From: an uncultured Clostridia bacterium
GTDB lineage: Bacteria; Bacillota; Clostridia; Oscillospirales; Acutalibacteraceae
Direction: 5' to 3'
DNA length: 9,337 nt
Assembly: GCA_947171615.1 (NCBI GenBank)
Contig: CAMVYG010000075.1
Coordinates: 1-9,337, forward strand
Shown: piece by piece, positions 1-7,199 of the stretch
Layout of the letters: each line of letters opens with the position of its first letter
Position numbering within the stretch: position 1 is the stretch's first letter
Program-made: the position numbers and the translations under genes
The notes under the pieces: model-generated
The model's input: the letters and a program-made list of their open reading frames with translations, nothing else
The model's database searches: none
Told to the model about the DNA's origin: nothing

Positions 1-375
1 CTCTTCTCCAAAGAGATCCATCAAAAGCTGGGTGCCGCCGTTTGCCACCTGGGGCTGCTGATAAAAATCAGGGGGAGACGCTACAAAACAAGTGACCTTC
101 ACAGCGCTTTTCACCAGATCCAGATCGCCGATTTCCCGCTTCAGCACAGCCAACACATTGAGCATACTGTCTCTGGCATAGTCATATCCCTGTTCTACCG
201 TAACGCCTTCCCCCAGCTTTCCGGTGATCGGCGTGCCGTCCAGAGAAGGGCCGCAGCCGGAGATATATACCAGCGTACCGCCAAACCGCTTTGCCGGCGC
301 GTAAAGACCGCCCTTTGCCGGAGGCTGAGGCAGGCTTAATCCCATTTTCTGAAGCTTTTCTTCTACCTTGCTCAT
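1..375 (-). CDS. RidA-family protein (YjgF/YER057c/UK114), 3' end outside window
   Basis: This reading frame starts at ATG (373-375) and runs off the low-coordinate edge, so 125 N-terminal residues are visible out of roughly 150 expected. The order of features matches the RidA-like subgroup with a longer N-terminus: an LPQPPAKGGLYAPAKR segment (15-30), the beta-strand motif LVYISG (35-40), TGKLGEGVTVEQGY (51-64), a helix ARDSMLNVLAVLKREIGDLD (67-86) and VKVTCFVAS (92-100) followed by QVANGGTQLL (109-118). RidA proteins are small, soluble, trimeric enamine/imine deaminases; the best-known substrate is 2-aminoacrylate made by PLP enzymes. The conserved C-terminal arginine of active RidA members would lie beyond the edge, so catalysis cannot be confirmed. 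An AGGGA ribosome site lies 8 nt before the start. The gene has its own promoter (494-522) and follows a PLP D-amino-acid enzyme, which fits a protective role against that enzyme's intermediates (inference). Confidence 0.9.
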   Translation of the reverse strand, partial: MSKVEEKLQKMGLSLPQPPAKGGLYAPAKRFGGTLVYISGCGPSLDGTPITGKLGEGVTVEQGYDYARDSMLNVLAVLKREIGDLDLVKSAVKVTCFVASPPDFYQQPQVANGGTQLLMDLFGEE

Positions 376-407
376 TCTTCTGTTCCCTCGCTTTACAACA
401 TATTTTC

Positions 408-479
408 AGAAGCTGTACCGACAGGAATGGTGGGAAAGCATTCGAGAAATTTCTGCCACGCCCCATCGGTACGGCTTCT
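408..479 (-). promoter_or_regulatory. Long hairpin in the 5' leader of the ridA-like gene
   Basis: The arms AGAAGCCGTACCGA (479-466, minus strand) and TCGGTACAGCTTCT (421-408) pair over 14 positions with a single C-A mismatch, around a 44-nt loop. Inside the loop, GTGG-CA-GAAA can pair with TTTCCCAC to form a second, bulged 8-bp stem, so the whole segment could fold as one long imperfect hairpin. It begins only about 8 nt after the predicted transcription start and ends about 20 nt before the ribosome site. No T-run follows the 3' arm, so it is not an intrinsic terminator. It matches no riboswitch class I recognise. Possible roles are mRNA stability, protein binding or translational control; none is shown by the sequence. 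Confidence 0.55.
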
Positions 480-493
480 TAGTATCTGTTTGT

Positions 494-522
494 ATTCTAC
501 ACCACCGTAACCCGGAAGTCAA
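494..522 (-). promoter_or_regulatory. Sigma-A type promoter of the ridA-like gene
   Basis: Read on the minus strand, a -35 box TTGACT (522-517) is followed by a 17-nt spacer (516-500) and a -10 box TAGAAT (499-494). Each hexamer differs from the consensus (TTGACA, TATAAT) by one base and the spacing is ideal. The predicted start of transcription is near 487-486, giving a leader of about 110 nt before the ridA-like ATG. It lies entirely in the gap after the D-amino-acid enzyme gene, so ridA can be transcribed independently of the upstream operon. This is sequence recognition only; no start site has been mapped. Confidence 0.8.
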
Positions 523-550
523 GGAAGAGCGCAGAACACGGAGGAGCCTT

Positions 551-1702
551 CTAAACGCTCATTCCTCTGGCGGAGACAGGCACACGCTGAAGCCGATGAT
601 CCTCCCATACAAAAACGCTGTTTTGCAGGTTGATTGCCGTACACACATGGATGGGAACCAGCTCCAGCCGCTGCCCCACACGCAGTCCCGTCACACCGTT
701 TTTCGCGGTCAAAATCCCATGCTCCTCATTCATACGGCGCAGCTGCAAATTTTCATTGGGTAGCCCGTTCACGCCGATAGGGATAGCATAGCCGGGATAG
801 CAGCCGGGAGCCAGATCCAGCGGGATATCCATGGGAAAGGTTTTTGTGCCGCCGTCTATCACGGCGTATTCCGGGGCCGGGGTGCTGACCACCGTAGTAT
901 ACAGGCGCACCGCGATATCCTCAAAAACAGCGCAGTGTTCCCTTGTAAGCATCCAGTCTCCAAAAATGTAGGTACCCGGCCGCACCTCTGTGACCAGTCC
1001 CGTTTTTGCCACCGGAATTCCGGTTGGAGTGGAGCCCGCGCTGATCTCCTCTATGGGAATGCCCGTCGCTTTCAGGGATTGCGCCATTTCCCACATCAGC
1101 TCCGCTTCCTCCCGGGCGGCAGCTTCGTTATCCTCTGTAGGCTCTCCCTGTAAAATCAGGCTTTTAAAGGTATAGATACCGGTCAAACGCAGATTCCGCA
1201 GTCCGGCGATCTGCTTTCCAAGCTGCAAATATTGTTCCCGAAGCACCCCGGTGCGCTTTGCTCCCGTATCGATCTCTAAACGCACCTCACAGATCATTCC
1301 TGCCTCTGCCGCTGCCTGATCCAAGGCCAATGCCCCTTCCCAGCTGTCCACCGCCAGAATCAGGCGGCGGATCTTTTTTTGCAGCTGAAGCGCTCTTTGA
1401 ATGCGGAAGCTGCCTACCATGGGGTAGGCGATAAAGATGTCCTCTGCTCCGCCCTCTGCCATAACTTCCGCTTCACTGACCTTGGCGCAGGTGATCCCCG
1501 CCGCTCCGGCCTCCAGCTGAAGCCTTGCAAAGCAGGGCATTTTATGGGTTTTAATGTGGGGCCGCAGCTTGCAGCCACAGGCTGCCACCGCAGACTGCAC
1601 CCTGTCAATATTTCTCCTGACCAAAGCGCCGTCAATCAAAATGCTGGGTGTTTCCGGCAAAAACAGCTTTCCGCCGCGCACCAGATCAAACGCTGTTTCC
1701 AT
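551..1702 (-). CDS. PLP fold-type III D-serine dehydratase / D-threonine aldolase family enzyme
   Basis: This is a 383-residue cytoplasmic protein of usual length for the family. The N-terminal alanine-racemase-like barrel carries RPHIKTHK at 47-54, with the PLP-binding lysine most probably K51. SAGSTPT at 221-227 and EVRPGTYIFGD at 239-249 are the phosphate-binding and following conserved segments. The C-terminal beta domain contains PIHVCTAIN at 350-358; the His-x-Cys pair (H352, C354) is the metal site of zinc-dependent eukaryotic-type D-serine dehydratase, whereas D-threonine aldolases usually have His-x-Asp there (from memory of the families). The likely reaction is therefore D-serine to pyruvate and ammonia through 2-aminoacrylate, but retro-aldol cleavage of D-threonine-like substrates cannot be excluded. 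The start is ATG with AAGGAG 10 nt upstream, 35 nt after the GH27 stop, so it is probably the last gene of the four-gene operon. A RidA-family gene follows. Confidence 0.86.
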   Translation of the reverse strand: METAFDLVRGGKLFLPETPSILIDGALVRRNIDRVQSAVAACGCKLRPHIKTHKMPCFARLQLEAGAAGITCAKVSEAEVMAEGGAEDIFIAYPMVGSFRIQRALQLQKKIRRLILAVDSWEGALALDQAAAEAGMICEVRLEIDTGAKRTGVLREQYLQLGKQIAGLRNLRLTGIYTFKSLILQGEPTEDNEAAAREEAELMWEMAQSLKATGIPIEEISAGSTPTGIPVAKTGLVTEVRPGTYIFGDWMLTREHCAVFEDIAVRLYTTVVSTPAPEYAVIDGGTKTFPMDIPLDLAPGCYPGYAIPIGVNGLPNENLQLRRMNEEHGILTAKNGVTGLRVGQRLELVPIHVCTAINLQNSVFVWEDHRLQRVPVSARGMSV

Positions 1703-1737
1703 CTCCTCTTTTCTCCTTCCACAGCATTCTATAGAGC

Positions 1738-3063
1738 TTACTGTACCTGAAGCCGATAAACGCCTGTGCCGTGGGGTGGAAGCTTAGCGGAAAGGGTATT
1801 TTTCACCGGGCCCAGCTCTCTGTTCTCCCACAGCTCCCGCACCGCATATTTTCCGGAAAGCTCCAGTTCCTCCAAACTGACGGACACCTCCGCTTCGGTC
1901 TCGGCAAAATTAAAGAGCGCCGTATACACAGAGCCATCTTCGCTGTCTGTGCTTTTCCAGACGCAGGCCGTTTCCGTGCGGTAAACCTGATGAGCGTTTT
2001 TCCCCTGGCGGTGCATGCGCAGAATTCCTTCATTGGTCAGCAGAGCTAAAGTTGCCTCATCGTTATTTCGCAGCTCGCCGCCCATGATCAGCGGAGAGCG
2101 GAAGATACACCAGAGAGACATCATGGTTTTCTGCTCCTCCGGGGTGAATTTCGTCCAGGTATGAGGAAACTCCCTGCCGTGAGCTTCCTCAAAGCGCTTG
2201 ATATTCAGGCGGATACTGCCCAGCGGCAGCATATCACAGTCCGGCCAGCAGCCGGGAGAAACCTGGCGTTCCCACACCTCGCACCGTTCAAACATGGCAT
2301 ACAGCAGCTCCCAATCGTCCCAAAAATCATCGGTGATCCGCCACATATTGGCGTTCTGCCGAAGATGCCACGCTTTTTCGATCACCGCCGGGCCGGGAGA
2401 CAGACTCAGCACCATATCCCTGCCGCTTTTCTCAATGGCCTGCCGGATCATCTCCACCTCTTTTTCGGCGGAATAGGGCCGGGCAGGATAGGCGTTGGTG
2501 TTGCAGATATCGTCCACCTTGACAAAGTCCACTCCCCAGGAGGCATACAGCTGGAAAATAGAATCGTAATAAGCCTGAGCTCCTTCTTTGCTCCAGTCTA
2601 CCCCATACATATCCGTATTCCACCGGGACACGGAATTGTCCTGGGCGATCTTATCACAGGTGGTATTCGTTCCCTTCACCGGCAAATGCTGATGCACCGC
2701 CAGCCGGGGCACGCCCCGCATAATGTGAATTCCGAATTTCAGCCCCATCTCATGGATCTGCTCAGCAATAGGCGCAAAGCCCTTTCCACCCGCCGCCGAG
2801 GGAAACCGCTCCGGAGCGGGAAGCTGCCGGCCGTATTCGTCCAGGGTAAGCCAGGCATACGGTACATATTCCGGACGCTCTGTGCCGGCCTTCGGCTCGG
2901 ACCACTGGATATCACAGACAACATATTCCCAGCCGTATTCCTTCAAATGCTCCGCCATGTACCGGGCGTTTCCCAAAAGCTGCTCCTCATTGACGGCATT
3001 GCCGTAGCAATCCCAGCTGTTCCAGCCCATGGGCGGAGTCAAAGCACAGCGATCCTTTTTCAT
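1738..3063 (-). CDS. GH27 family glycoside hydrolase, alpha-galactosidase-like
   Basis: A 441-residue protein with the GH27 layout: a (beta/alpha)8 barrel opening with LTPPMGWNSWDCYG (8-21), DIQW (51-54), VDFVKVDDI (178-186), WRITDDFWDD (241-250) and PGCWPDCDML (270-279), then a C-terminal beta-sandwich from about residue 355. By alignment with the family, D184 in KVD is the nucleophile and D246, four residues after R242, is the acid/base. GH27 enzymes mostly release terminal alpha-linked galactose; some are beta-L-arabinopyranosidases or act on other alpha-linked sugars, so the exact substrate is open. No signal peptide is seen, so it probably acts on imported oligosaccharides. I chose the ATG at 3061-3063 because TGGAG lies 7 nt before it. 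An in-frame GTG at 3097-3099 would add 12 residues, overlap the GH43 gene and lack a good ribosome site. The gene starts 22 nt after the GH43 stop. Confidence 0.9.
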   Translation of the reverse strand: MKKDRCALTPPMGWNSWDCYGNAVNEEQLLGNARYMAEHLKEYGWEYVVCDIQWSEPKAGTERPEYVPYAWLTLDEYGRQLPAPERFPSAAGGKGFAPIAEQIHEMGLKFGIHIMRGVPRLAVHQHLPVKGTNTTCDKIAQDNSVSRWNTDMYGVDWSKEGAQAYYDSIFQLYASWGVDFVKVDDICNTNAYPARPYSAEKEVEMIRQAIEKSGRDMVLSLSPGPAVIEKAWHLRQNANMWRITDDFWDDWELLYAMFERCEVWERQVSPGCWPDCDMLPLGSIRLNIKRFEEAHGREFPHTWTKFTPEEQKTMMSLWCIFRSPLIMGGELRNNDEATLALLTNEGILRMHRQGKNAHQVYRTETACVWKSTDSEDGSVYTALFNFAETEAEVSVSLEELELSGKYAVRELWENRELGPVKNTLSAKLPPHGTGVYRLQVQ

Positions 3064-3070
3064 ACCGAGT

Positions 3071-3075
3071 CTCCA
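3071..3075 (-). promoter_or_regulatory. Ribosome binding site that decides the GH27 start
   Basis: TGGAG on the minus strand stands 7 nt before the ATG at 3061-3063. It favours that start over the GTG at 3097-3099. Confidence 0.65.
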
Positions 3076-3085
3076 TTCTTTTTTA

Positions 3086-4630
3086 TTATTTGTATTCACA
3101 GCGAAAGCTCAGGAAATTTGACTTTGCTCCCTCTCCCTGGGCAAACATTCCCAGAAAACAGCCGGTAAAGGTTCCCGCTGTCAATTCTGTAGATAAGGGC
3201 TGGGTGCGGCCCTTGCCGATGGAAACCAGATCGCCGCCCTCCGGCCCGGCAAAAAATTCATAGTGCAGGCGGTCAGACCGAATCTGCAAAGCCAATCTGC
3301 CGTTTTCCGGCAGCTCAACCGGGGCGGACTCCACCAGCAGATCACATACCCTCCGGCGCAGCAGAGCGATCCGTTTTCCACTTCTGCGCGTCACAATCAG
3401 ATCATAGTGGTGCTCCGCAGTATGGAACACTGTGATCCCGGCCTCCTGAAGCTCCGAGCCGGGTGAAAATTCCACCACCGCTTCCGCTTCACACCGGAAT
3501 TGCCTCTGACGCACCCCAAGGAAGGTAGGAGCCCCGGGGTCCTCCAGGGAAGCTTTACCGGCAGTAAGTATAAGACCGCTGGAAAAGGCATAATTTTCCT
3601 TCACCGGATTCCGCAAATATGCCCAGCGGACAGGCAAAATCTTTTCTTCTGTAAAATCCTCAGAAAAGCTAAAGATATTCTGGGGAAGCTCCTTTTTGTT
3701 GTCTCCGGGAAGCTCCATCCAAGGCGTAATGGGCTTATCTTCATTCACCACAGGCCAGCCCTCACTGTCCCAGGTTACCGGAGCTACCATCGTTTCCCGC
3801 CCGATATGGTGCAACATGGACTGGGAAGGGCGGAACCCATGAAATACCAGCCACCAGTTCCCCTCTGGATCATCGATCAGATCGGCATGGCCCACGCCCT
3901 GAATTACATCCGGAGTACGATCTCTGTAATCCTGAATAGTAGGGGTATAATCCCGCTGTGTCAGAATCGGGTTGTGGGGACAGCTTTCAAAGGGGCCCCA
4001 AAGGCTGTGAGAACGGGCAATGGTTTCCATATGGCCGTACTCCGTACCACCCTCTGCGATCATCAGATAATACATGCCTTTGATCTTGTACAAATGGGGG
4101 CCTTCCGGGCATTTTCCACCTGTTCCGAACCAAATTGACCGGGTTTCCGTAAGCAGCTCTCCTGTTTCCAGGCTGATCTCGCTTTGCCCGATACACTGGC
4201 GCTGGGTCTTCTCGTCAAAGAAGGTGCTCTGGAAATACACCTTGCCGTCATCGTCCCAAAAAAGTGAGGGATCGATCCCCATTTGCTTTACCCACACCGG
4301 GTCGGACCATTCCCCGTAAATATCATCTGTCCACACAAAGAAGTGCCCGCCGCCGGTCACATTGGTAGTCACCATGTAAAACCTGCCCTGGTGATACCGA
4401 ATGGTCGGCGCGAAAATACCGCCGGAGTTGGGAGCGCCCTCCAAGGGCAGCTGGCTTTTTCGGGTCAGTACATGGCCGATCTGCTCCCAATTTATCAAAT
4501 CCCGGCTGTGATATAAAGGAACGCCGGGAAAAAATTCAAAGGAGCTATTGACTAAATAGTAATCCTCTCCCACCCGGCAAACGCTGGGATCGGGATAAAA
4601 CCCGGGAATGACAGGATTTTGATACCTCAT
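3086..4630 (-). CDS. GH43 beta-xylosidase / alpha-L-arabinofuranosidase
   Basis: A 514-residue two-domain enzyme. The five-bladed beta-propeller covers about residues 1-310, starting with YQNPVIPGFYPDPS. The three catalytic acids of GH43 are visible: general base D14 (YPDPS), pKa-modulating D120 (GIDPS) and general acid E176 (CPEGPHL). Residues from about 325 to the end form the beta-sandwich (concanavalin-like) C-terminal domain typical of GH43 beta-xylosidases, which closes the active site for exo-action on short oligosaccharides. The N-terminus and two-domain layout resemble the GH43_11/12-type xylosidase group. Likely activity is release of terminal xylose or arabinofuranose from imported xylo- or arabinoxylo-oligosaccharides; no signal peptide is present. 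ATG at 4628-4630 is preferred because AGGAGG lies 8 nt before it; a start at 4678 would add 16 atypical residues and overlap the M29 gene. The gene begins 37 nt after the M29 stop and is followed at 22 nt by GH27, consistent with one operon. Confidence 0.93.
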   Translation of the reverse strand: MRYQNPVIPGFYPDPSVCRVGEDYYLVNSSFEFFPGVPLYHSRDLINWEQIGHVLTRKSQLPLEGAPNSGGIFAPTIRYHQGRFYMVTTNVTGGGHFFVWTDDIYGEWSDPVWVKQMGIDPSLFWDDDGKVYFQSTFFDEKTQRQCIGQSEISLETGELLTETRSIWFGTGGKCPEGPHLYKIKGMYYLMIAEGGTEYGHMETIARSHSLWGPFESCPHNPILTQRDYTPTIQDYRDRTPDVIQGVGHADLIDDPEGNWWLVFHGFRPSQSMLHHIGRETMVAPVTWDSEGWPVVNEDKPITPWMELPGDNKKELPQNIFSFSEDFTEEKILPVRWAYLRNPVKENYAFSSGLILTAGKASLEDPGAPTFLGVRQRQFRCEAEAVVEFSPGSELQEAGITVFHTAEHHYDLIVTRRSGKRIALLRRRVCDLLVESAPVELPENGRLALQIRSDRLHYEFFAGPEGGDLVSIGKGRTQPLSTELTAGTFTGCFLGMFAQGEGAKSNFLSFRCEYK

Positions 4631-4638
4631 ACAAAAAA

Positions 4639-4644
4639 CCTCCT
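4639..4644 (-). promoter_or_regulatory. Ribosome binding site that decides the GH43 start
   Basis: A perfect AGGAGG on the minus strand stands 8 nt before the ATG at 4628-4630. It supports the shorter protein beginning MRYQNPVIPG. Confidence 0.8.
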
Positions 4645-4667
4645 GAATTGTCTCCACTGTCCTCAGT

Positions 4668-5876
4668 TTACAGAGCAAAATCTCCGTTTCGGAAAATTTC
4701 CACCTCTCTGCCGTCCTCTGTGGTACCGATGATCTTCATATCAGGCGTGCCGATCATAAAATCCACATGAATGGTGGAATCATTAAACCGATGGGCGGCT
4801 TCTTTTGGCCCGGCACTCAAGCCCCGGCCCAGCGCCAGATGGCAGCTGGCGTTTTCATCGATCAGGGTCGTGTAAAATACCACGCCGCTCATGCTGATGG
4901 GAGAATGGTATTCCACCAAAGCCGCTTCCCCAAGGTACCCGGCCGTTTCGTCTGTGTGGATCAGCGCTTCCAGCATTTCTCTGCCTTCGTTTGCAAGTAC
5001 CTCCATCACCCTGCCCTTTTCAAAGCGAAACCCAAAATTTTCGATCTTTTTGCCCCCCAAAACCAGAGGCTTTGAGGCGTACACTACGCCGCTGGTCTCA
5101 TACTTATCCGGGGTGGTGCAGATCTCCTCCGTGGGCATATTGGCGTGAAAGGGAACCCTGTCTTCCGGCAGGGAATCACTGTCGTGACCGAAGCGGGACC
5201 AGGGCGTCAGGCCCACCACGAGATCCGTGCCGTTAGAGGCGGTGTAGTGAAGCTTTGTCAAATGCAATGCATCCACCTTGCGGGCCCGCTCTGCCGTGAT
5301 TCTGTCCTTTTCCTCCCAGGCTTTTACCACATCGTTTGTCTCATCAATATGGCACAGCTTAAAAACCAGCTCCCACAAGGCTTTTTCCGCTTCTTCCCCG
5401 GTTTTCCCTAAAATGTATTCCGCCCAGTTTCTGGTGGGGATCATGGCGATCAGCCATTGACAGTGCTTTTCCCTGCTTGCCCGGCGCATGATGTTCCGAA
5501 TGGCGTCCACATGGGCAAAAATCGCATTGGAATGCTTTTCGCTGATATCCTCCATCAGCTTTGGATCCTCGCTTTCCAGCCGGACATAGCAGGCCCCCTG
5601 ATCCAGATACATCTGGTGCATTTCCTCCTGCCAGTGCTCTACCCGGCGGATCTCCTCATCAGGGCGATACTGTGCGGCAATTTTCTGGTTCGCCAGATCC
5701 AGATAGTGAATGACCACATTTCCCGCTCCAAGCTTATAGCATTCTTCCGCAAAGATCGGCACAAACTCGTACCCTGCGATATTGGCTTCCACCAGCACGG
5801 TCTGCCCCTTCTGCACATTCAGGCCCACCCGTGCCAGCGCATAAGCGTATTTGTGCTTCATTTCTTCAAAGGTCAT
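4668..5876 (-). CDS. M29 family aminopeptidase (aminopeptidase T/AmpS type)
   Basis: A 402-residue protein of the length usual for peptidase family M29, the dimeric two-metal aminopeptidases that trim N-terminal residues from peptides in the cytoplasm. The conserved metal-binding segments are present in order: NMPTEEICTTPD (246-257, with a Glu ligand at 250 or 251), YLGE (E317), ASCHLALG (H346) and IHVDFMIG (H370, D372). The N-terminal domain (about 1-200) holds the usual GQTVLVEA strand (24-31). No signal peptide or membrane segment is seen. The ATG at 5874-5876 has GGGAGG 7 nt upstream; a possible upstream start at 5891 would add five residues and sit inside that ribosome site. The gene heads the four-gene block and is separated from pepP by a terminator. 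No clear promoter fits in the short space, so it may depend on read-through or on an unrecognised promoter. Peptide specificity cannot be read from the sequence. Confidence 0.93.
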   Translation of the reverse strand: MTFEEMKHKYAYALARVGLNVQKGQTVLVEANIAGYEFVPIFAEECYKLGAGNVVIHYLDLANQKIAAQYRPDEEIRRVEHWQEEMHQMYLDQGACYVRLESEDPKLMEDISEKHSNAIFAHVDAIRNIMRRASREKHCQWLIAMIPTRNWAEYILGKTGEEAEKALWELVFKLCHIDETNDVVKAWEEKDRITAERARKVDALHLTKLHYTASNGTDLVVGLTPWSRFGHDSDSLPEDRVPFHANMPTEEICTTPDKYETSGVVYASKPLVLGGKKIENFGFRFEKGRVMEVLANEGREMLEALIHTDETAGYLGEAALVEYHSPISMSGVVFYTTLIDENASCHLALGRGLSAGPKEAAHRFNDSTIHVDFMIGTPDMKIIGTTEDGREVEIFRNGDFAL

Positions 5877-5883
5877 ACAAAAG

Positions 5884-5889
5884 CCTCCC
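5884..5889 (-). promoter_or_regulatory. Ribosome binding site that decides the M29 aminopeptidase start
   Basis: GGGAGG on the minus strand stands 7 nt before the ATG at 5874-5876 and makes the upstream in-frame start at 5891 unlikely. Confidence 0.75.
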
Positions 5890-5900
5890 ACCGTTTTTTA

Positions 5901-5938
5901 TAAAACACGCCCGCAGAAACCATGTTCTCCGGGCGTGT
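5901..5938 (-). terminator. Rho-independent terminator after pepP
   Basis: On the minus strand ACACGCCCG (5938-5930) pairs perfectly with CGGGCGTGT (5913-5905), and the intervening AGAA/TTCT bases can extend the stem with a small internal irregularity. The 3' arm runs directly into TTTTAT, a short T-run. It begins 11 nt after the pepP stop codon. On the plus strand no T-run follows, so it acts only in the direction of the genes. The short T-run suggests it may be leaky. Confidence 0.75.
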
Positions 5939-5949
5939 AATTTAAATGG

Positions 5950-7182
5950 TTATTGACGCATAAACGCTTCGATTTCATCTGGATCGCGAATGATCGCTTC
6001 CGACAAAACCTCGCAGCCATTCTCCTGAATCAGCAGATCGTCCTCAATGCGGATCCCGATCTCCCATTCATCGATATAAAGGCCGGGCTCGTTGGTGATC
6101 ACTGCGCCGGCGGAAAGGAGCATATCAGACCCCGCCGTTACATCGTGCACATCGATCCCCAGATGATGGGAAACGCCGTGCATATAGTATTTCCGCACTT
6201 CCTCCGGCTTCTGGATCAGACCAAGCTCCATGCAGCCCTGGGCCAGCACATCGCTGCACAGCTTTTGCAGCTCACTCAGACGCACACCTGCTTTGGCCGC
6301 CTTAACCACCTCCCGGTTGGCCTTCAGCACAATATCGTACACCTGCCTCTGCCGGGGAGAATATTTGCCGTTTACCGGGTAGGTTCTGGTAATATCTGCA
6401 CAGTAACCTTCCACCCTGGCCCCCAGATCCAGCAGCACCAAAGCGCCGTCCTCACAGGTGTCCCGGTTGGTCTCATAATGGAGCATGGTGCCGTTTGATC
6501 CGCTGCCTGCAATAGTGGGGAACGCTGTGCCGTCCGCGCCCAAAAACTGAACGGTATACTCAAAATCGGCCTGCACCTGATATTCTTTCCGGCCCGGCTC
6601 CAGATGACGCATCACGTTTTGCAGGGCCTTGTCTGTTACATTGATAGCCTCCCGCATGACGGAAACCTCGTCCTCGTCCTTTACCATCCGCAGCTTTGCC
6701 AGAGTGGGGAAAATATCCCGAATCCGCACGCCGGGGTACTTTGCGGCAAATTCCCTTGCTTTGGCGGCATTGTAATCGGGCAGATCATCCCACTGATAGC
6801 GGTTGCAGTCAAAATAAAGAGTTTCCAGTCCGGCGCCCATCAGGCGGTTGACCCAGCCGGTGAAGGCGTCCAGATAATACACCTCTTCGATCCCGGTAAT
6901 TTCTTTGGCTTCCTCCACACTGACCCGCTTTCCTGTCCAGCGCACCGCGGTGGGATCGGCCTCCTCGATAAAGAGCATCGTTTTCGGGACAGCTCCGTTT
7001 TTCAGCATCACCAGGATCATACGCTCCCGGCGCAGTCCGGTAAGGTAGAAAAAGTTGCGGTTCGCTTCAAAAGGAGCGTATGCGTCAGCGCTGACATGCA
7101 GCTCCGTGCCGGAGAAAAGCACCAGCATGGAGCGTTCCTCCATTTGTTCCAAAACCTGCTCCCGTCTGCCTTTGTAATTCAT
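5950..7182 (-). CDS. pepP: Xaa-Pro aminopeptidase (PepP, peptidase family M24B)
   Basis: A 410-residue protein with the aminopeptidase P layout: an N-terminal creatinase-like domain (about 1-165, with FEANRNFFYLTGL at 38-50) and a pita-bread catalytic domain (about 170-400). All five dinuclear metal ligands are in place: D252 (LLDLGA), D263 (CADITRTYP), H339 (HGVSHHLGIDVHD), E365 (TNEPGLYI) and E380 (IRIEDD). The enzyme removes the N-terminal residue from peptides with proline in second position, in the cytoplasm. The ATG at 7180-7182 has AAGGAAGG starting 5 nt upstream. Upstream lies the repeat-rich gap after parC, where I see no convincing promoter and no terminator, so transcription may come from parC or from within that gap. 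A terminator follows the gene. The family call is very secure; the symbol reflects family membership. Confidence 0.95.
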   Translation of the reverse strand: MNYKGRREQVLEQMEERSMLVLFSGTELHVSADAYAPFEANRNFFYLTGLRRERMILVMLKNGAVPKTMLFIEEADPTAVRWTGKRVSVEEAKEITGIEEVYYLDAFTGWVNRLMGAGLETLYFDCNRYQWDDLPDYNAAKAREFAAKYPGVRIRDIFPTLAKLRMVKDEDEVSVMREAINVTDKALQNVMRHLEPGRKEYQVQADFEYTVQFLGADGTAFPTIAGSGSNGTMLHYETNRDTCEDGALVLLDLGARVEGYCADITRTYPVNGKYSPRQRQVYDIVLKANREVVKAAKAGVRLSELQKLCSDVLAQGCMELGLIQKPEEVRKYYMHGVSHHLGIDVHDVTAGSDMLLSAGAVITNEPGLYIDEWEIGIRIEDDLLIQENGCEVLSEAIIRDPDEIEAFMRQ

Positions 7183-7199
7183 AGTTACCTTCCTTTCCG

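Noticed and set aside
408..479. The ridA leader hairpin as a known riboswitch or T-box.
   Set aside because: I see no T-box sequence, no terminator/antiterminator pair and no conserved core of a riboswitch class that I can recognise.
3097..3099. GTG as an alternative start of the GH27 gene.
   Set aside because: It overlaps the GH43 end and lacks a ribosome site, while the ATG at 3061-3063 has TGGAG at proper spacing and sits right before the conserved barrel start.
2161..3168. A 335-codon open frame on the plus strand.
   Set aside because: It lies entirely antisense to the GH27 gene and the end of GH43, its translation resembles no family I know, and the minus-strand frame carries complete GH27 motifs.
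5457..5462. A plus-strand TTGACA resembling a -35 box.
   Set aside because: It lies inside the M29 coding region, no suitable -10 box follows at 16-18 nt, and no plus-strand gene lies downstream.
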